A stretch of DNA of 52,491 nucleotides from Rickettsiales bacterium. Lineage in GTDB: Bacteria; Pseudomonadota; Alphaproteobacteria; Rickettsiales; SXRF01. The stretch is taken from NCBI GenBank assembly GCA_025464625.1, contig JAOAUZ010000007.1, positions 1 through 52,491 of the forward strand. Reading direction: 5' to 3'. Within the stretch, counting starts at the first letter, position 1; the number at the start of each line of letters is the position of its first letter. Under the pieces are notes generated by a model. That model saw only the letters and a program-made list of their open reading frames with translations. It ran no database searches and was not told the origin of the DNA. Below, one piece after another: positions 1-8,462 of the stretch. The translations under genes were made by a program, and so were the position numbers.

Positions 1-291
1 GCTGCTTCTGCTGCTGCTGCTGCTGCTCCTGCTGCTGCTGCTGTTGCTCCTCCTACTGCTGGTGCTCCTGCTGCTCCTGCTGCTGCTGCTGGTGCTGCTC
101 CTGCTACTGCTGCTGCTGTTGCTCCTCCTACTGCTGCTTCTCCTGCTGCTTCTGCTGCTGCTGCTGTTGCTCCTCCTTCTGCTGATTCTCCTGCTGCTCC
201 TCCTGCTACTGCTGCTGCTGTTGCTCCTCCTACTGCTGCTGCTACTGCTGCTCCTCCTGCTACTGCTGCTGCTGTTGCTCCTCCTACTGGC
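1..291 (+). repeat. Degenerate GCT-rich coding microsatellite
   Basis: About 290 bases built almost only from the codons GCT, CCT, ACT, GTT, TCT and GGT. The repeat extends past the left edge. It is likely to vary in length by slippage, always in steps that matter for the reading frame of the downstream C-terminal domain. Confidence 0.85.
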
Positions 292-1020
292 GTAGCCTCT
301 CCCAGAAACGATGATTTTCAGCTTAGAGGAGATATAGAACCATCTGTACCTGCTGCCAGCAATACTAATGTTGAAGCTATTCGCGCTGGAACAGCAAAAA
401 CTATTTATGATAAGGTATTGGTACAAACAAAAACAAAGATAGATGAAAACATTGAAGCGGAAAAAGATAAGCTCCGCAACGGCGGGTGGTTTGATAGTAT
501 AAAAGGATTTTTCTTCAAATTGCTAGATTTATTGGGTCTCGGGGATTTAGTGGCTAGCTTTTTTACTCCAAGTAAAGGGGATATTTCGCAAGTTTCTCAT
601 CAAGTTGCAAGCACTGTAAGCGAAACCCTGACAGCCAAAGATTTTAAACATAATGGAAAAACCGTTCCAGAGATGAATCCAGAAGAACTCAAGGAAGCTA
701 TGCAAACCCAAGTTTTGGACTCTTTGAAAAAAAATAAGCACAATTACTCTGGGTTTAGCGATGAAAATATAAGTCAAATAGCCTCAGGTGCAGGTGCGGC
801 TCTTGCAGAGCCAAAGAATTTTGCACAATTAAGAGATGAAACACCACAAATTATATATTCACAAACTCAAACAGCAAGTTTACAAAACCTAGTTCCTGAT
901 AGTAAACAAACAACTAGGTTGGTGGTTGCTGATGTAACAATGGTTCCAGAAAATTTCACTCCAGGAATCAGTCAAGGCTTAAGCACAAGTACTGGTGTCA
1001 GTGCAGGGCGTGCTGGCTAA
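1..1020 (+). CDS. Ala/Pro-rich repeat protein, 3' part (5' end outside window)
   Basis: Frame 1 is open from the first base to a TAA at 1018-1020 (339 codons visible), so this is the C-terminal part of a longer protein. Residues 1-96 are almost only Ala, Pro, Thr, Val and Ser; the motif AAAVAPP followed by T or S recurs five times at irregular spacing. The remaining ~243 residues are normal sequence: a predicted helical stretch with Lys/Glu, a hydrophobic patch (FFFKLLDLLGLGDLVASFF), then a Gln/Ser/Thr-rich polar tail. No catalytic motif was recognised. The low-complexity part resembles a flexible linker or stalk, as in surface or cell-envelope proteins (inference). The Leu-only reading of the same DNA in frame 2 is a shadow: only frame 1 joins the unique downstream sequence. 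Function unknown. Confidence 0.8.
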   Translation, partial: AASAAAAAAPAAAAVAPPTAGAPAAPAAAAGAAPATAAAVAPPTAASPAASAAAAVAPPSADSPAAPPATAAAVAPPTAAATAAPPATAAAVAPPTGVASPRNDDFQLRGDIEPSVPAASNTNVEAIRAGTAKTIYDKVLVQTKTKIDENIEAEKDKLRNGGWFDSIKGFFFKLLDLLGLGDLVASFFTPSKGDISQVSHQVASTVSETLTAKDFKHNGKTVPEMNPEELKEAMQTQVLDSLKKNKHNYSGFSDENISQIASGAGAALAEPKNFAQLRDETPQIIYSQTQTASLQNLVPDSKQTTRLVVADVTMVPENFTPGISQGLSTSTGVSAGRAG

Positions 1021-1036
1021 CAATATACCCATTAAA

Positions 1037-1690
1037 CTAACCCAGCTTATCTTTCAGAAACTCCGCAGCTATAGCGATGCCTTCCATGTCTATGCTATGT
1101 CCAAGAAATGGGCGGGTGTGTGGTTCAACGCTGCATCCATGATTCTTTAGAACATCCGTAGCATAAGCAAGCGAAGAATACGGCACAACATCATCTTGAT
1201 TGCCGTGAATCAGGCATATTGGCGGGCGGGCAACAATTTCCTTAGCCAACACATCCGCGCCAACCAGCGCGCCAGAAAACCCAACCAGCGCAGCAATCGG
1301 TGGGGTACGGCGCAGTGCTAGGTGCAGCGCCGTCATCGTTCCTTGTGAAAATCCGACCAGTGCGAGCTTGCTGTTATCCAGCGATAATTCAGCCAACTGC
1401 TCATCAATAAATTCGTTTAGTATATCAACAGCTCTGCGCGCGCCAGCCAGCATATGTTGTGGTTGCCTATCCATCAATGAAAACCACTGAAAGCCAAAGG
1501 GATTTACCTCGCAAACAAACGGTGCATTCGGCGCTATAAAATGCGCATCAGGAAGTACGCGGGAAAATAAATCAGCAAGGTCAATCAGATTTGGACCATC
1601 CGCCCCCCAACCGTGCAGAATCAGCACTAATTGTTTTGCTTTGCCACCAGAGGCAGGTTTACGAAACGCTGCAGGAGTCATTTTGGTCAT
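1037..1690 (-). CDS. Phospholipase/carboxylesterase family alpha/beta hydrolase
   Basis: A 217-residue cytoplasmic alpha/beta hydrolase of the acyl-protein thioesterase/carboxylesterase (Abhydrolase_2) family, predicted to cleave short-chain acyl or aryl esters. Visible: the oxyanion-hole segment LILHGWGADG (residues 23-32), the nucleophile elbow GFSQGT with Ser115, Asp166 in HGNQDDVVP and His198 in LGHSI, a complete triad at the usual spacing. Length is normal for the family. No signal peptide. It is divergent from polA, separated only by a palindromic element. The downstream neighbour is convergent and unrelated. Natural substrate cannot be read from sequence. Confidence 0.85.
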   Translation of the reverse strand: MTKMTPAAFRKPASGGKAKQLVLILHGWGADGPNLIDLADLFSRVLPDAHFIAPNAPFVCEVNPFGFQWFSLMDRQPQHMLAGARRAVDILNEFIDEQLAELSLDNSKLALVGFSQGTMTALHLALRRTPPIAALVGFSGALVGADVLAKEIVARPPICLIHGNQDDVVPYSSLAYATDVLKNHGCSVEPHTRPFLGHSIDMEGIAIAAEFLKDKLG

Positions 1691-1696
1691 AGATAT

Positions 1697-1759
1697 GTTG
1701 CTAGTTGTTGGTTGTTAGTTTAATAAATTGCATATACCAACCACTAGCAACTAGCAACT
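1697..1759. repeat. Palindromic element between the esterase and polA
   Basis: Imperfect inverted repeat: left arm 1697-1718 and right arm 1738-1759 match at about 18 of 22 positions, and each arm has short internal tandem repeats (GTTGCTAGTTG type). The right arm ends on the base before the polA ATG at 1760. It shares the core ATATACCANCCACTA with the element at 12231-12316. Confidence 0.7.
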
Positions 1760-4561
1760 ATGAAAAAATCCCTACTCCTCATTGATGGCTCTGGTTTTAT
1801 TTTCCGTGCCTATCATGCGTTGCCGCCACTTACCAATCCGAAGGGTGTGCCTGTTGGCGCGGTGGTTGGGTTTATGAATATGATTATAAAATTGATGGAA
1901 AATAAAAATCCTACTTATGCGGCGGTGATTTTTGATGCAGCACGAATCACATTCCGCAACCGTCTTTACCCAGAGTATAAAGCCCATCGCCCCCCTGCCC
2001 CCGATGATTTAATTCCGCAATTCGCCCTCGTGCGTGATGCCACCCGCGCACTGAATTTACCATCAATTGAAATGAATGATTACGAAGCCGATGACATCAT
2101 CGCCACCTATGCCAAGCAGGCACGCGAACAGGGAATAGAAGTAACGATAGTATCATCGGATAAAGACCTGATGCAGCTTATCGGTGGTGGTGTGCAGATG
2201 TTTGATGCAATGAAAAATAAAGCCATTGATGATGCGCAGGTATTTGAAAAATTCGGTGTTAAGCCGGATAAAGTTTTGGAAGTTTTATCATTAATTGGTG
2301 ATAGCTCAGATAATATCCCCGGGGTGGCAGGAATTGGTCCTAAAACTGCAGCCGAACTTATAGGTCAATATGGTGATCTGGAAAATCTGCTCGCCCATGC
2401 CAGTGAAATAAAACAACCAAAACGCCGTGACACATTGCTTGAGTGCGCGGAAAAAGCCCGCCTATCAAAACAGCTATTAAAACTAGTTGAAGATGTTCCC
2501 CTACCACTTAAAATAGAAGATTTAGGCTTAAAAAAACCAGACCCAGAAATACTTATTCCTTTTCTGCGCGAACATGGTTTTAAGAGCTTGCTGGCAAAGA
2601 TGGAGGGTAAGGCAACAGGCAATGAGCAGCAGGCAGTAGTTAAGAAAGAAACATCTACCCCACTAATGCCTAATGACTCCAGCCTAGTGCCTTCTTATGA
2701 AATAATAACCACCCTTCCCGCTCTCACAAGCTGGATAGAAAAAGCAAAGAAAATTGGCAAAGTTGCATTTGATACCGAAACAACTTCTCTTAATGCTATG
2801 CAAGCTCAGTTAGTTGGTTTTTCCTTGTGCGTGGAAGCGGGAAAGGCTTGTTATGTGCCGTTAGGACATAAGGCAGCAGGCAGTGAGCAGCAGGCAATAG
2901 TGGATTTGTTTTCTGAACCTACTTCTTCACCACTGCCTAATGCCTCCAGCCTATTGCCTAATCAATTACCTCTCGAGCAAGCACTAAAAATCCTCAAACC
3001 ACTGCTTGAAGATGAATCCGTCCTAAAAATCGGACAAAATATAAAATACGATATGCTGGTTATGCAGCAACATAACATAAACATCACACCGATTGACGAT
3101 ACGATGCTGCTTTCTTACGCTCTTCACGCTGGTGAACATGGGCAGGGAATGGATGAACTTTCTGAGCGTTATCTGGGCATAAAACCAATAAGTTTTAATG
3201 AGGTTACAGGCACAGGGAAAAAACGCCTGCGCTTTGATGAAGTTGAGATTGAAAAGGCTGCTAATTACGCTGCCGAGGATGCCGATATAACCATGCGCCT
3301 ATGGCAATTTTTTAAACCACAATTAGCAAAAGAAAAACTGCTGACCTTATATGAAACTATTGAACGCCCACTCGTTCCAGTTCTTGCACAAATGGAAACT
3401 CGCGGAATAAAAGTTGACCTGCCACAACTAGCAGCCCTATCCAAAGATTTTGCAGCACGCATGGCAGAATATGAACGCGAAATTTACGCGCTGGCAGGAC
3501 GTGAGTTTAACGTTGCCTCACCAAAACAGCTTGGTGAAATTCTCTTTGATGAAATGAAATTGGAAGGTGGTAAAAAATCCGATAAATCTGGTGCGTACAG
3601 CACCGATAGTGAAGTGCTGGAAGACCTTGCCGAACAAGGGCATGTCCTGCCACAAAAAATACTGGAATGGCGACAATTAGCAAAATTAAAAAGCACTTAC
3701 ACCGATTCTCTGGCAAACCAAATAAACCCAAAAACAGGAAGGGTGCATACTAATTTTGCAATGGCCATTGCCTCCACTGGTCGCCTTAGTTCCAACGATC
3801 CAAATTTACAGAATATTCCCATTCGCAGCATTGAAGGAAAAAAAATCCGCCATACATTCATTGCTGAAGCGGAATCATTGTTACTAGCTGCCGACTACTC
3901 ACAAATCGAGCTGCGTTTGCTTGCCCATGTTGCGGATATTCCTACCCTAAAAACTGCTTTCAAAAATGGTGATGATATTCATGCTATAACCGCCAGCCAG
4001 ATGTTTGGTGTGCCAGTTTCGCAGGTCGATAATGAACTGCGGCGCAAAGCAAAAACCATCAATTTCGGGATAATTTACGGCATCAGCGCGCATGGTCTTG
4101 CCGCACGGCTGGGAATTTCACGCACCGAAGCAGCACAATATATTGAAAAATATTTCGCTCAATATTCTGGCATCCGCGATTATATGGAAAGCTGCAAAGA
4201 ATTCGCCCGCGAGCATGGCTATGTCGAAACTTTATTTGGTCGCCGTTGCCACGTTCCTGCTATCAATGATAAAAACCCTAGCCGTCGCCAATTCTCGGAA
4301 CGCGCTGCAATAAATGCTCCTTTGCAAGGCACAGCAGCAGATATTATAAAAAGGGCGATGATAAGTTATCAACGATCAGTTGTCAGCGATCAGTGTAAAA
4401 TGTTATTACAGGTACATGACGAACTTATATTTGAAGTAAAAGAAAATGCGGTTGAAAAAGTAAAACCAATAATCAAAAATTGTATGGAAAACGCAGCGCA
4501 AATATCTGTTCCTCTAACTGTAGAAATCGGAATTGGCAAAAACTGGGGCGAGGCGCACTGA
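1760..4561 (+). CDS. polA: DNA polymerase I
   Basis: A 933-residue family A polymerase for Okazaki-fragment maturation and repair synthesis. All three domains are present. The N-terminal 5'-3' nuclease (about 1-285) has the YEADDIIA and SDKDLMQL motifs. The 3'-5' exonuclease is intact, with D338/E340 in FDTETTSLN, then GQNIKYD and YAAEDAD. The polymerase domain has AADYSQIELR, RRKAKTINFGIIYG and VHDELIFEV. Two stretches, residues about 284-311 and 371-401, are encoded by two copies of one palindromic element: the first lies in the interdomain linker, the second in a loop of the exonuclease domain where E. coli PolA has only a short turn. No clear Shine-Dalgarno precedes the ATG, which abuts a hairpin. 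The stop overlaps the LysR start (TGATG). Confidence 0.97.
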   Translation: MKKSLLLIDGSGFIFRAYHALPPLTNPKGVPVGAVVGFMNMIIKLMENKNPTYAAVIFDAARITFRNRLYPEYKAHRPPAPDDLIPQFALVRDATRALNLPSIEMNDYEADDIIATYAKQAREQGIEVTIVSSDKDLMQLIGGGVQMFDAMKNKAIDDAQVFEKFGVKPDKVLEVLSLIGDSSDNIPGVAGIGPKTAAELIGQYGDLENLLAHASEIKQPKRRDTLLECAEKARLSKQLLKLVEDVPLPLKIEDLGLKKPDPEILIPFLREHGFKSLLAKMEGKATGNEQQAVVKKETSTPLMPNDSSLVPSYEIITTLPALTSWIEKAKKIGKVAFDTETTSLNAMQAQLVGFSLCVEAGKACYVPLGHKAAGSEQQAIVDLFSEPTSSPLPNASSLLPNQLPLEQALKILKPLLEDESVLKIGQNIKYDMLVMQQHNINITPIDDTMLLSYALHAGEHGQGMDELSERYLGIKPISFNEVTGTGKKRLRFDEVEIEKAANYAAEDADITMRLWQFFKPQLAKEKLLTLYETIERPLVPVLAQMETRGIKVDLPQLAALSKDFAARMAEYEREIYALAGREFNVASPKQLGEILFDEMKLEGGKKSDKSGAYSTDSEVLEDLAEQGHVLPQKILEWRQLAKLKSTYTDSLANQINPKTGRVHTNFAMAIASTGRLSSNDPNLQNIPIRSIEGKKIRHTFIAEAESLLLAADYSQIELRLLAHVADIPTLKTAFKNGDDIHAITASQMFGVPVSQVDNELRRKAKTINFGIIYGISAHGLAARLGISRTEAAQYIEKYFAQYSGIRDYMESCKEFAREHGYVETLFGRRCHVPAINDKNPSRRQFSERAAINAPLQGTAADIIKRAMISYQRSVVSDQCKMLLQVHDELIFEVKENAVEKVKPIIKNCMENAAQISVPLTVEIGIGKNWGEAH
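2609..2692 (+). repeat. Palindromic element translated inside polA, copy 1
   Basis: Left arm 2609-2640 and the reverse complement of right arm about 2660-2692 match at 22 of 32 positions. It encodes KATGNEQQAVV...PLMPNDSSLVP in the linker between the two nuclease domains. It stays in frame without stops and is closely similar to copy 2. Confidence 0.75.
2870..2960 (+). repeat. Palindromic element translated inside polA, copy 2
   Basis: The left arm (2870-2900) differs from that of copy 1 at 3 of 31 bases. The right arm (about 2930-2960) matches the copy-1 arm at 22 of 24 aligned bases. It encodes KAAGSEQQAIV...SSPLPNASSLLP, a peptide plainly related to that of copy 1, inside the 3'-5' exonuclease domain between the DxE and NxxxD motifs. 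Confidence 0.75.
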
Positions 4562-5463
4562 TGCTTGACTGGGATAAATTACGAGTGTTTCACACAGTCG
4601 CCACGGCGCATAGTTTCACACGCGCTGGTGAAGTGCTGAACCTTAGCCAATCAGCTATAAGTCGTCAGATAAGCGCGTTGGAAGAAAGTCTACAAGTTGC
4701 CTTATTCACCCGCCACGCACGCGGTTTGATATTAACTGAACAAGGCGATATTTTGTTTCGCACGGTGAGTGAAGTTCTGACCAAGCTCTCAACCGCTGAA
4801 AATGCCCTGCTGGAAAGCAAAGAACGCCCGCGCGGTCCATTAAAAATAACTGCTCCCGCTACTTTCGGAACAACATGGCTGACACCACGCATGCGTGAGT
4901 TTTCTGAAACTTATCCAGAAATTGCCATCACCATATTGGTGGATGACCGCGAACTCGATCTCACCATGCGCGAAGCAGACGTGGCAATCCGCATGTTCCC
5001 CGCCAAACACCCTGACCTGATACAAAAAAAACTAACTGCCCTCAATAATTCCATTTATGCATCGAATGATTATCTAAGGGTTTACGGAGTACCTAAATCA
5101 GCAGAAGATTTGAGGCAGCATAGATTAGTTTTATTTGGTGATGAACAAAATCAACCATTCGCAGAGGTAAACTGGATACTAAAAACAATTGGCATAAGCG
5201 ATGCCCCGCATAAATCACCGTTCAAGATTAATAGCCTGTTTGGAATGCTGAAAGCTGTAAAAAGCGGAATTGGTATCGCTGGTCTGCCCGATTACATGGT
5301 GCAGAGTAAAAATATCACCAAATTACTGCCAGAATTAAACGGTCCTAAAACCGAGATGTATCTGGTTTATTCTATGGAAATGCGCAACTCAAAAAGAATC
5401 AATGTTTTCAAAGAGTTCTTGGTTAGAAAACTTGCTGAAGATAAGCTCGGTCGCGCTACTTAG
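4561..5463 (+). CDS. LysR-family transcriptional regulator
   Basis: A 300-residue LysR-type regulator. The winged-helix DNA-binding domain is residues 1-62 (LRVFHTVATAHSFTRAGEVL, then LSQSAISRQISALEE as recognition helix), followed by a linker helix and a periplasmic-binding-protein-like effector domain from about 95 (PLKITAPATFGTTWL). The start is set at 4561, because the ATG overlaps the polA TGA (TGATG) and the usual N-terminus MLDWDKLRVF begins there; an in-frame upstream start would lie inside polA. Coupling to polA suggests co-transcription. No target gene is divergent from it, so the regulon is unknown. A perfect hairpin begins at its stop codon. Confidence 0.92.
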   Translation: MLDWDKLRVFHTVATAHSFTRAGEVLNLSQSAISRQISALEESLQVALFTRHARGLILTEQGDILFRTVSEVLTKLSTAENALLESKERPRGPLKITAPATFGTTWLTPRMREFSETYPEIAITILVDDRELDLTMREADVAIRMFPAKHPDLIQKKLTALNNSIYASNDYLRVYGVPKSAEDLRQHRLVLFGDEQNQPFAEVNWILKTIGISDAPHKSPFKINSLFGMLKAVKSGIGIAGLPDYMVQSKNITKLLPELNGPKTEMYLVYSMEMRNSKRINVFKEFLVRKLAEDKLGRAT

Positions 5464-5484
5464 CTATGCGTTTATTGCATAGCT
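5462..5484 (+). terminator. Hairpin at the end of the LysR gene
   Basis: Perfect 8-bp stem AGCTATGC/GCATAGCT with a 7-base loop starting inside the stop codon. The T-run is weak (GTTTTATT, several bases later), so it may be a weak terminator or an mRNA-end stabiliser. Confidence 0.4.
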
Positions 5485-5602
5485 GGCGTGTTTTATTGGC
5501 ACTACTAATCAATTAAAGAATGTCTATATTGCGTAATAAGTGATAACTGCAACCGTAGTGTTCACCGTCGGGCGCAATGCTTGACACCTCCCTGTATAGC
5601 TT

Positions 5603-5631
5603 AACCGAACCCGCGAGGGTTCGGTTTTTTT
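5603..5631 (+). terminator. Strong Rho-independent terminator
   Basis: Perfect 10-bp stem AACCGAACCC/GGGTTCGGTT with a GCGA tetraloop, followed directly by TTTTTA. It ends either polA-LysR read-through or a small transcript from about 5490-5600. That stretch has no ORF and matches no RNA family I can recognise. Confidence 0.85.
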
Positions 5632-5652
5632 ATTCCGACGACATAATACATA

Positions 5653-5680
5653 TTTACAGCTTCATTAAAATAATTATATA
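5653..5680 (+). promoter_or_regulatory. Putative promoter of tRNA-Thr
   Basis: TTTACA (5653-5658), 16-base spacer, TATATA (5675-5680). It lies just after the strong terminator and about 45 bases before the tRNA. Confidence 0.45.
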
Positions 5681-5724
5681 AGTGCAGCTCAATATTATTC
5701 GAGGTATTTCGTAATAATTAATAA

Positions 5725-5799
5725 GCCGCTTTAGCTCAGGGGTAGAGCAACCGCCTTGTAAGCGGTAGGTCGTCAGTTCGAATCCGACAAGCGGCACCA
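5725..5799 (+). tRNA. tRNA-Thr (anticodon UGU)
   Basis: Cloverleaf read by hand: acceptor GCCGCTT/AAGCGGC, D arm GCTC/GAGC, anticodon stem ACCGC/GCGGT with loop CTTGTAA (anticodon TGT), T loop TTCGAAT, discriminator A at 5796, encoded CCA 5797-5799. The T stem GTCAG/CCGAC has one A-C mismatch next to the pair that closes the loop, which is unusual. A second stem-loop (5797-5826: CCATAC/GTATGG outside, GCTC/GAGC inside) starts at the CCA and may be a processing or terminator structure. Confidence 0.95.
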
Positions 5800-5842
5800 T
5801 ACTTCGCTCTTACGAGCTTCGTATGGCACGCCATCAGATAGT

Positions 5843-6661
5843 TCAATATTCTATTGCAATCTCCATCAAGCCATCACGGTAGGTGGGATATAATAATTTT
5901 ATCCCTAATTCCTGTTTGATTTTATTGTTTTTCACCCGTCTATTCGCGCTATAAAATTCCCTGCCCATTGCTGAAAATTCTGCATCAGAAAAAGGAATCA
6001 TCGGAGGAATTTCTTTACCAAGCAATTCACAGGCGAACTTCACCACCTCATGCGCTGGTGCTGGCTCATCATCACACACATTATATATCGATTTTGGATT
6101 TGGCTTTGCCATAGAAGCCAGAACCGTCTGCGCTATATCGTCCACATGGATGCGTGAAAAAACCTGCCCTGATTTGTCAACCCGCCTTGCTGTTCCTGCT
6201 AGAGCATCATCCAGCGCGCTACGCCCTTTTCCATATATCCCAGCAAGACGAAAAATATGCCCGCCCAGCTTGCGCCACTCTTCCTCAGCTTCTATGCGCC
6301 TGCGCAACCTGTCATTATTAGGTCGTTGTTCGCTACTCTCATCCACCCACGCACCAGCATAATCTCCATAAACACCCGTAGTAGAAAAATATCCAAGCCA
6401 TTTTCCAGCTGTTAGGAATGGAAGAACTATATCGCCATTTTCCTGCGGTGGGATGCTGGAGAGAATATAATTATAATCAGCAATGATTTCTGGCGTAATT
6501 TCGGAAAACAAAAACGCATTTATTCCTTGCGCTTTAAGTGCAGCACATTTTTCCTGCGTGCGGCATGTTCCAGCTACGGAAAATCCATGTGCCATTGCAG
6601 CTCGCGCCACAACCTGCGATGCATAGCCAAGCCCAAAAATAAATAATGATTTTTCTACCAT
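5843..6661 (-). CDS. NAD(P)-binding SDR-family protein, YeeZ-like
   Basis: A 272-residue extended short-chain dehydrogenase/epimerase-like protein. The N-terminal Rossmann motif is FIFGLGYASQVVA (residues 7-19). STTGVYGDYAGAWVDE is the region holding the active-site Thr/Tyr, but the classical YxxxK is not evident: YGDYAG is followed by no suitably placed Lys. That is typical of the YeeZ branch, whose substrate is unknown. RIHVDDIAQ and YNVCDDEPAP are the conserved C-terminal motifs. The start overlaps the end of the DUF486 gene by 7 bases, so the two are translationally coupled. It is convergent to tRNA-Thr. Confidence 0.8.
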   Translation of the reverse strand: MVEKSLFIFGLGYASQVVARAAMAHGFSVAGTCRTQEKCAALKAQGINAFLFSEITPEIIADYNYILSSIPPQENGDIVLPFLTAGKWLGYFSTTGVYGDYAGAWVDESSEQRPNNDRLRRRIEAEEEWRKLGGHIFRLAGIYGKGRSALDDALAGTARRVDKSGQVFSRIHVDDIAQTVLASMAKPNPKSIYNVCDDEPAPAHEVVKFACELLGKEIPPMIPFSDAEFSAMGREFYSANRRVKNNKIKQELGIKLLYPTYRDGLMEIAIEY

Positions 6662-6999
6662 TTATGAAATATCACAAATACCGCAGCACACATCAAGCCA
6701 AAACCAACCAGATGATTCCACTTAAGCGGTTCACCAAGGTAGAATATAGAAAATAACGCAAATACCAATAGCGTTATAACCTCCTGAATGGTTTTCAGTT
6801 CCGCTGCCGAAAATACCGAGTGACCATAGCGATTTGCAGGCACTTGCAGACAATATTCAAAAAAAGCAATCCCCCAACTGGCAAAAATTACTACCATCAA
6901 CGGCGCAGTTTTATATTTCAAATGCCCATACCACGCGAACGTCATAAATACGTTGGAAAGAAGCAACATTCCGATGGTGAAAAGTGATGTGGTATTCAT
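6655..6999 (-). CDS. DMT-family (DUF486) small membrane protein
   Basis: 114 residues with four predicted transmembrane helices (about 4-22, 33-50, 70-88, 94-111). The FEYCLQVPANRYG signature and FSAAELKTIQEVITL are characteristic of the DUF486 group of the drug/metabolite transporter superfamily, so it is an inner-membrane protein of unknown substrate. It lies 2 bases downstream of gatB and overlaps the YeeZ-like gene, so it belongs to the tail of the gat transcript. Confidence 0.8.
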   Translation of the reverse strand: MNTTSLFTIGMLLLSNVFMTFAWYGHLKYKTAPLMVVIFASWGIAFFEYCLQVPANRYGHSVFSAAELKTIQEVITLLVFALFSIFYLGEPLKWNHLVGFGLMCAAVFVIFHKW

Positions 7000-7001
7000 A
7001 A

Positions 7002-8462
7002 CTACCCCAATTTCTTTTTCAACAAATCATTCAGCATAGCAGGGTTAGCTTTGCCACCACTGGATTTCATCACCTGCCCAACGAAAAATCCGAATAATTT
7101 ATCTTTTCCGCTTTTATATTCCGCCACTTTATCCGCATTGGCAGCAATTACTTCATCAATAACTTTCTCAATCGCGCCTGTGTCAGTTACTTGTTTTAAT
7201 CCCTTTTCTTCAACGATTGAGGCTGCATCTTTGCCAGTCTCAAACATGAAATCCAACACATCTTTAGCTATTTTTCCCGAAATGGTATTGTCAGAAATTA
7301 ATTTGAGCAAACCTGAAAGCTTCTGCGCTGTGATAGGCGAAGCAGAAAGCTCAATTCCCATTTTATTTAAGCGTCCGAATAATTCACCCGTCATCCAGTT
7401 TGCTGCAAGCTGCGGATCATTTTCTTTCGCCAGAGCTTCATAGAAATGGGAATATTCCTGCTCCGCAACGATCACACCTGCATCATAAGAAGACAATTTA
7501 TAATCCTGCATATAGCGTTGTTTTTTAGCGTCAGGAAGTTCGGGCAATGTTGCTTTTATTGAATCCACATATCCTTGCGTAAATTCCAGTGGCAATAAAT
7601 CAGGATCTGGGAAATAGCGATAGTCATGCGCATCTTCTTTAGTGCGCATGGTGCGGGTTTCACCTTTGGCGGAATCAAACAGGCGGGTCTCCTGTGCGAT
7701 AGTGCCACCAGATTCCAATATTTCCACTTGGCGCATCGCTTCAAACTCAATGGCTTTATTCATAAAGCGCATTGAATTGAGATTTTTAATTTCGCAGCGC
7801 GTGCCTAGTGGTTCACCAATTTTTCGTACAGAAACATTGGCATCGCAGCGCAGATTGCCTTTTTCCATATCTCCATCGCAAGTGTCAATATAGCGCAAAA
7901 TCGAGCGCAGTTTTTTCATATAAGCCACCGCTTCATCCGCACTACGCATATCAGGCTCAGAAACAATTTCCATAAGCGGCACACCAGCACGATTAAGATC
8001 AATACAGGTGTTTTTTGGTTTATATTCATGCAGAGATTTGCCAGCGTCTTGCTCAATATGAATGCGGGTTACACCAACTTTTTTTACACCTTCTGGCATA
8101 TCAAGTAGCATCTCACCTTTGCCAACAATCGGGTCAAGGAATTGCGAAATCTGATAGCCCTGTGGCAAGTCAGGATAGAAATAATTTTTGCGATCAAATA
8201 TGCTTTTCAGGTTTATTTGGGCATTGATAGCCAGCCCAGTTTTTATAGCTTGTTCCACCGCTGCTTCATTAAGCACAGGCAGCATCCCAGGCATTCCCGC
8301 ATCAACAAAAGCAACATTCACATTCGGCTCCTGTCCAAACTCGGTGGAAGCCCCCGAAAATAATTTGGAGTTGGTGTTTATCTGCGCATGAACTTCAAGC
8401 CCGATAATAATTTCCCAATCACCTGTGTTGCCTTTTATAAGATTATTTTTAAGCTGGCTCAT
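7002..8462 (-). CDS. gatB: Asp-tRNA(Asn)/Glu-tRNA(Gln) amidotransferase subunit B
   Basis: 486 residues. GatB binds the misacylated tRNA and activates the acyl group with ATP; with GatA and GatC it makes Gln-tRNA(Gln) and/or Asn-tRNA(Asn). Seen: [43 protein letters not shown], and the C-terminal YqeY-like domain ending [19 protein letters not shown]. The start is placed at 8462 (MSQLKNN...), 24 residues inside the longest frame, since upstream codons encode no family sequence. The ATG lies within the last 14 bases of the upstream ATPase gene, so its ribosome site is inside that gene. The usual gatC-gatA-gatB order is interrupted by that gene. Confidence 0.97.
   Translation of the reverse strand: MSQLKNNLIKGNTGDWEIIIGLEVHAQINTNSKLFSGASTEFGQEPNVNVAFVDAGMPGMLPVLNEAAVEQAIKTGLAINAQINLKSIFDRKNYFYPDLPQGYQISQFLDPIVGKGEMLLDMPEGVKKVGVTRIHIEQDAGKSLHEYKPKNTCIDLNRAGVPLMEIVSEPDMRSADEAVAYMKKLRSILRYIDTCDGDMEKGNLRCDANVSVRKIGEPLGTRCEIKNLNSMRFMNKAIEFEAMRQVEILESGGTIAQETRLFDSAKGETRTMRTKEDAHDYRYFPDPDLLPLEFTQGYVDSIKATLPELPDAKKQRYMQDYKLSSYDAGVIVAEQEYSHFYEALAKENDPQLAANWMTGELFGRLNKMGIELSASPITAQKLSGLLKLISDNTISGKIAKDVLDFMFETGKDAASIVEEKGLKQVTDTGAIEKVIDEVIAANADKVAEYKSGKDKLFGFFVGQVMKSSGGKANPAMLNDLLKKKLG

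Noticed and set aside
44..295. Poly-leucine ORF of 83 codons
   Set aside because: It is the out-of-frame reading of the GCT/CCT repeat; only frame 1 continues into non-repetitive coding sequence up to 1020.
5500..5600. Possible structured small RNA (for example an SRP-type RNA) before the strong terminator
   Set aside because: The universally conserved GGAAGG-AAGCAGCC element of SRP RNA is absent, and no other RNA family was recognised; only the terminator is supported.
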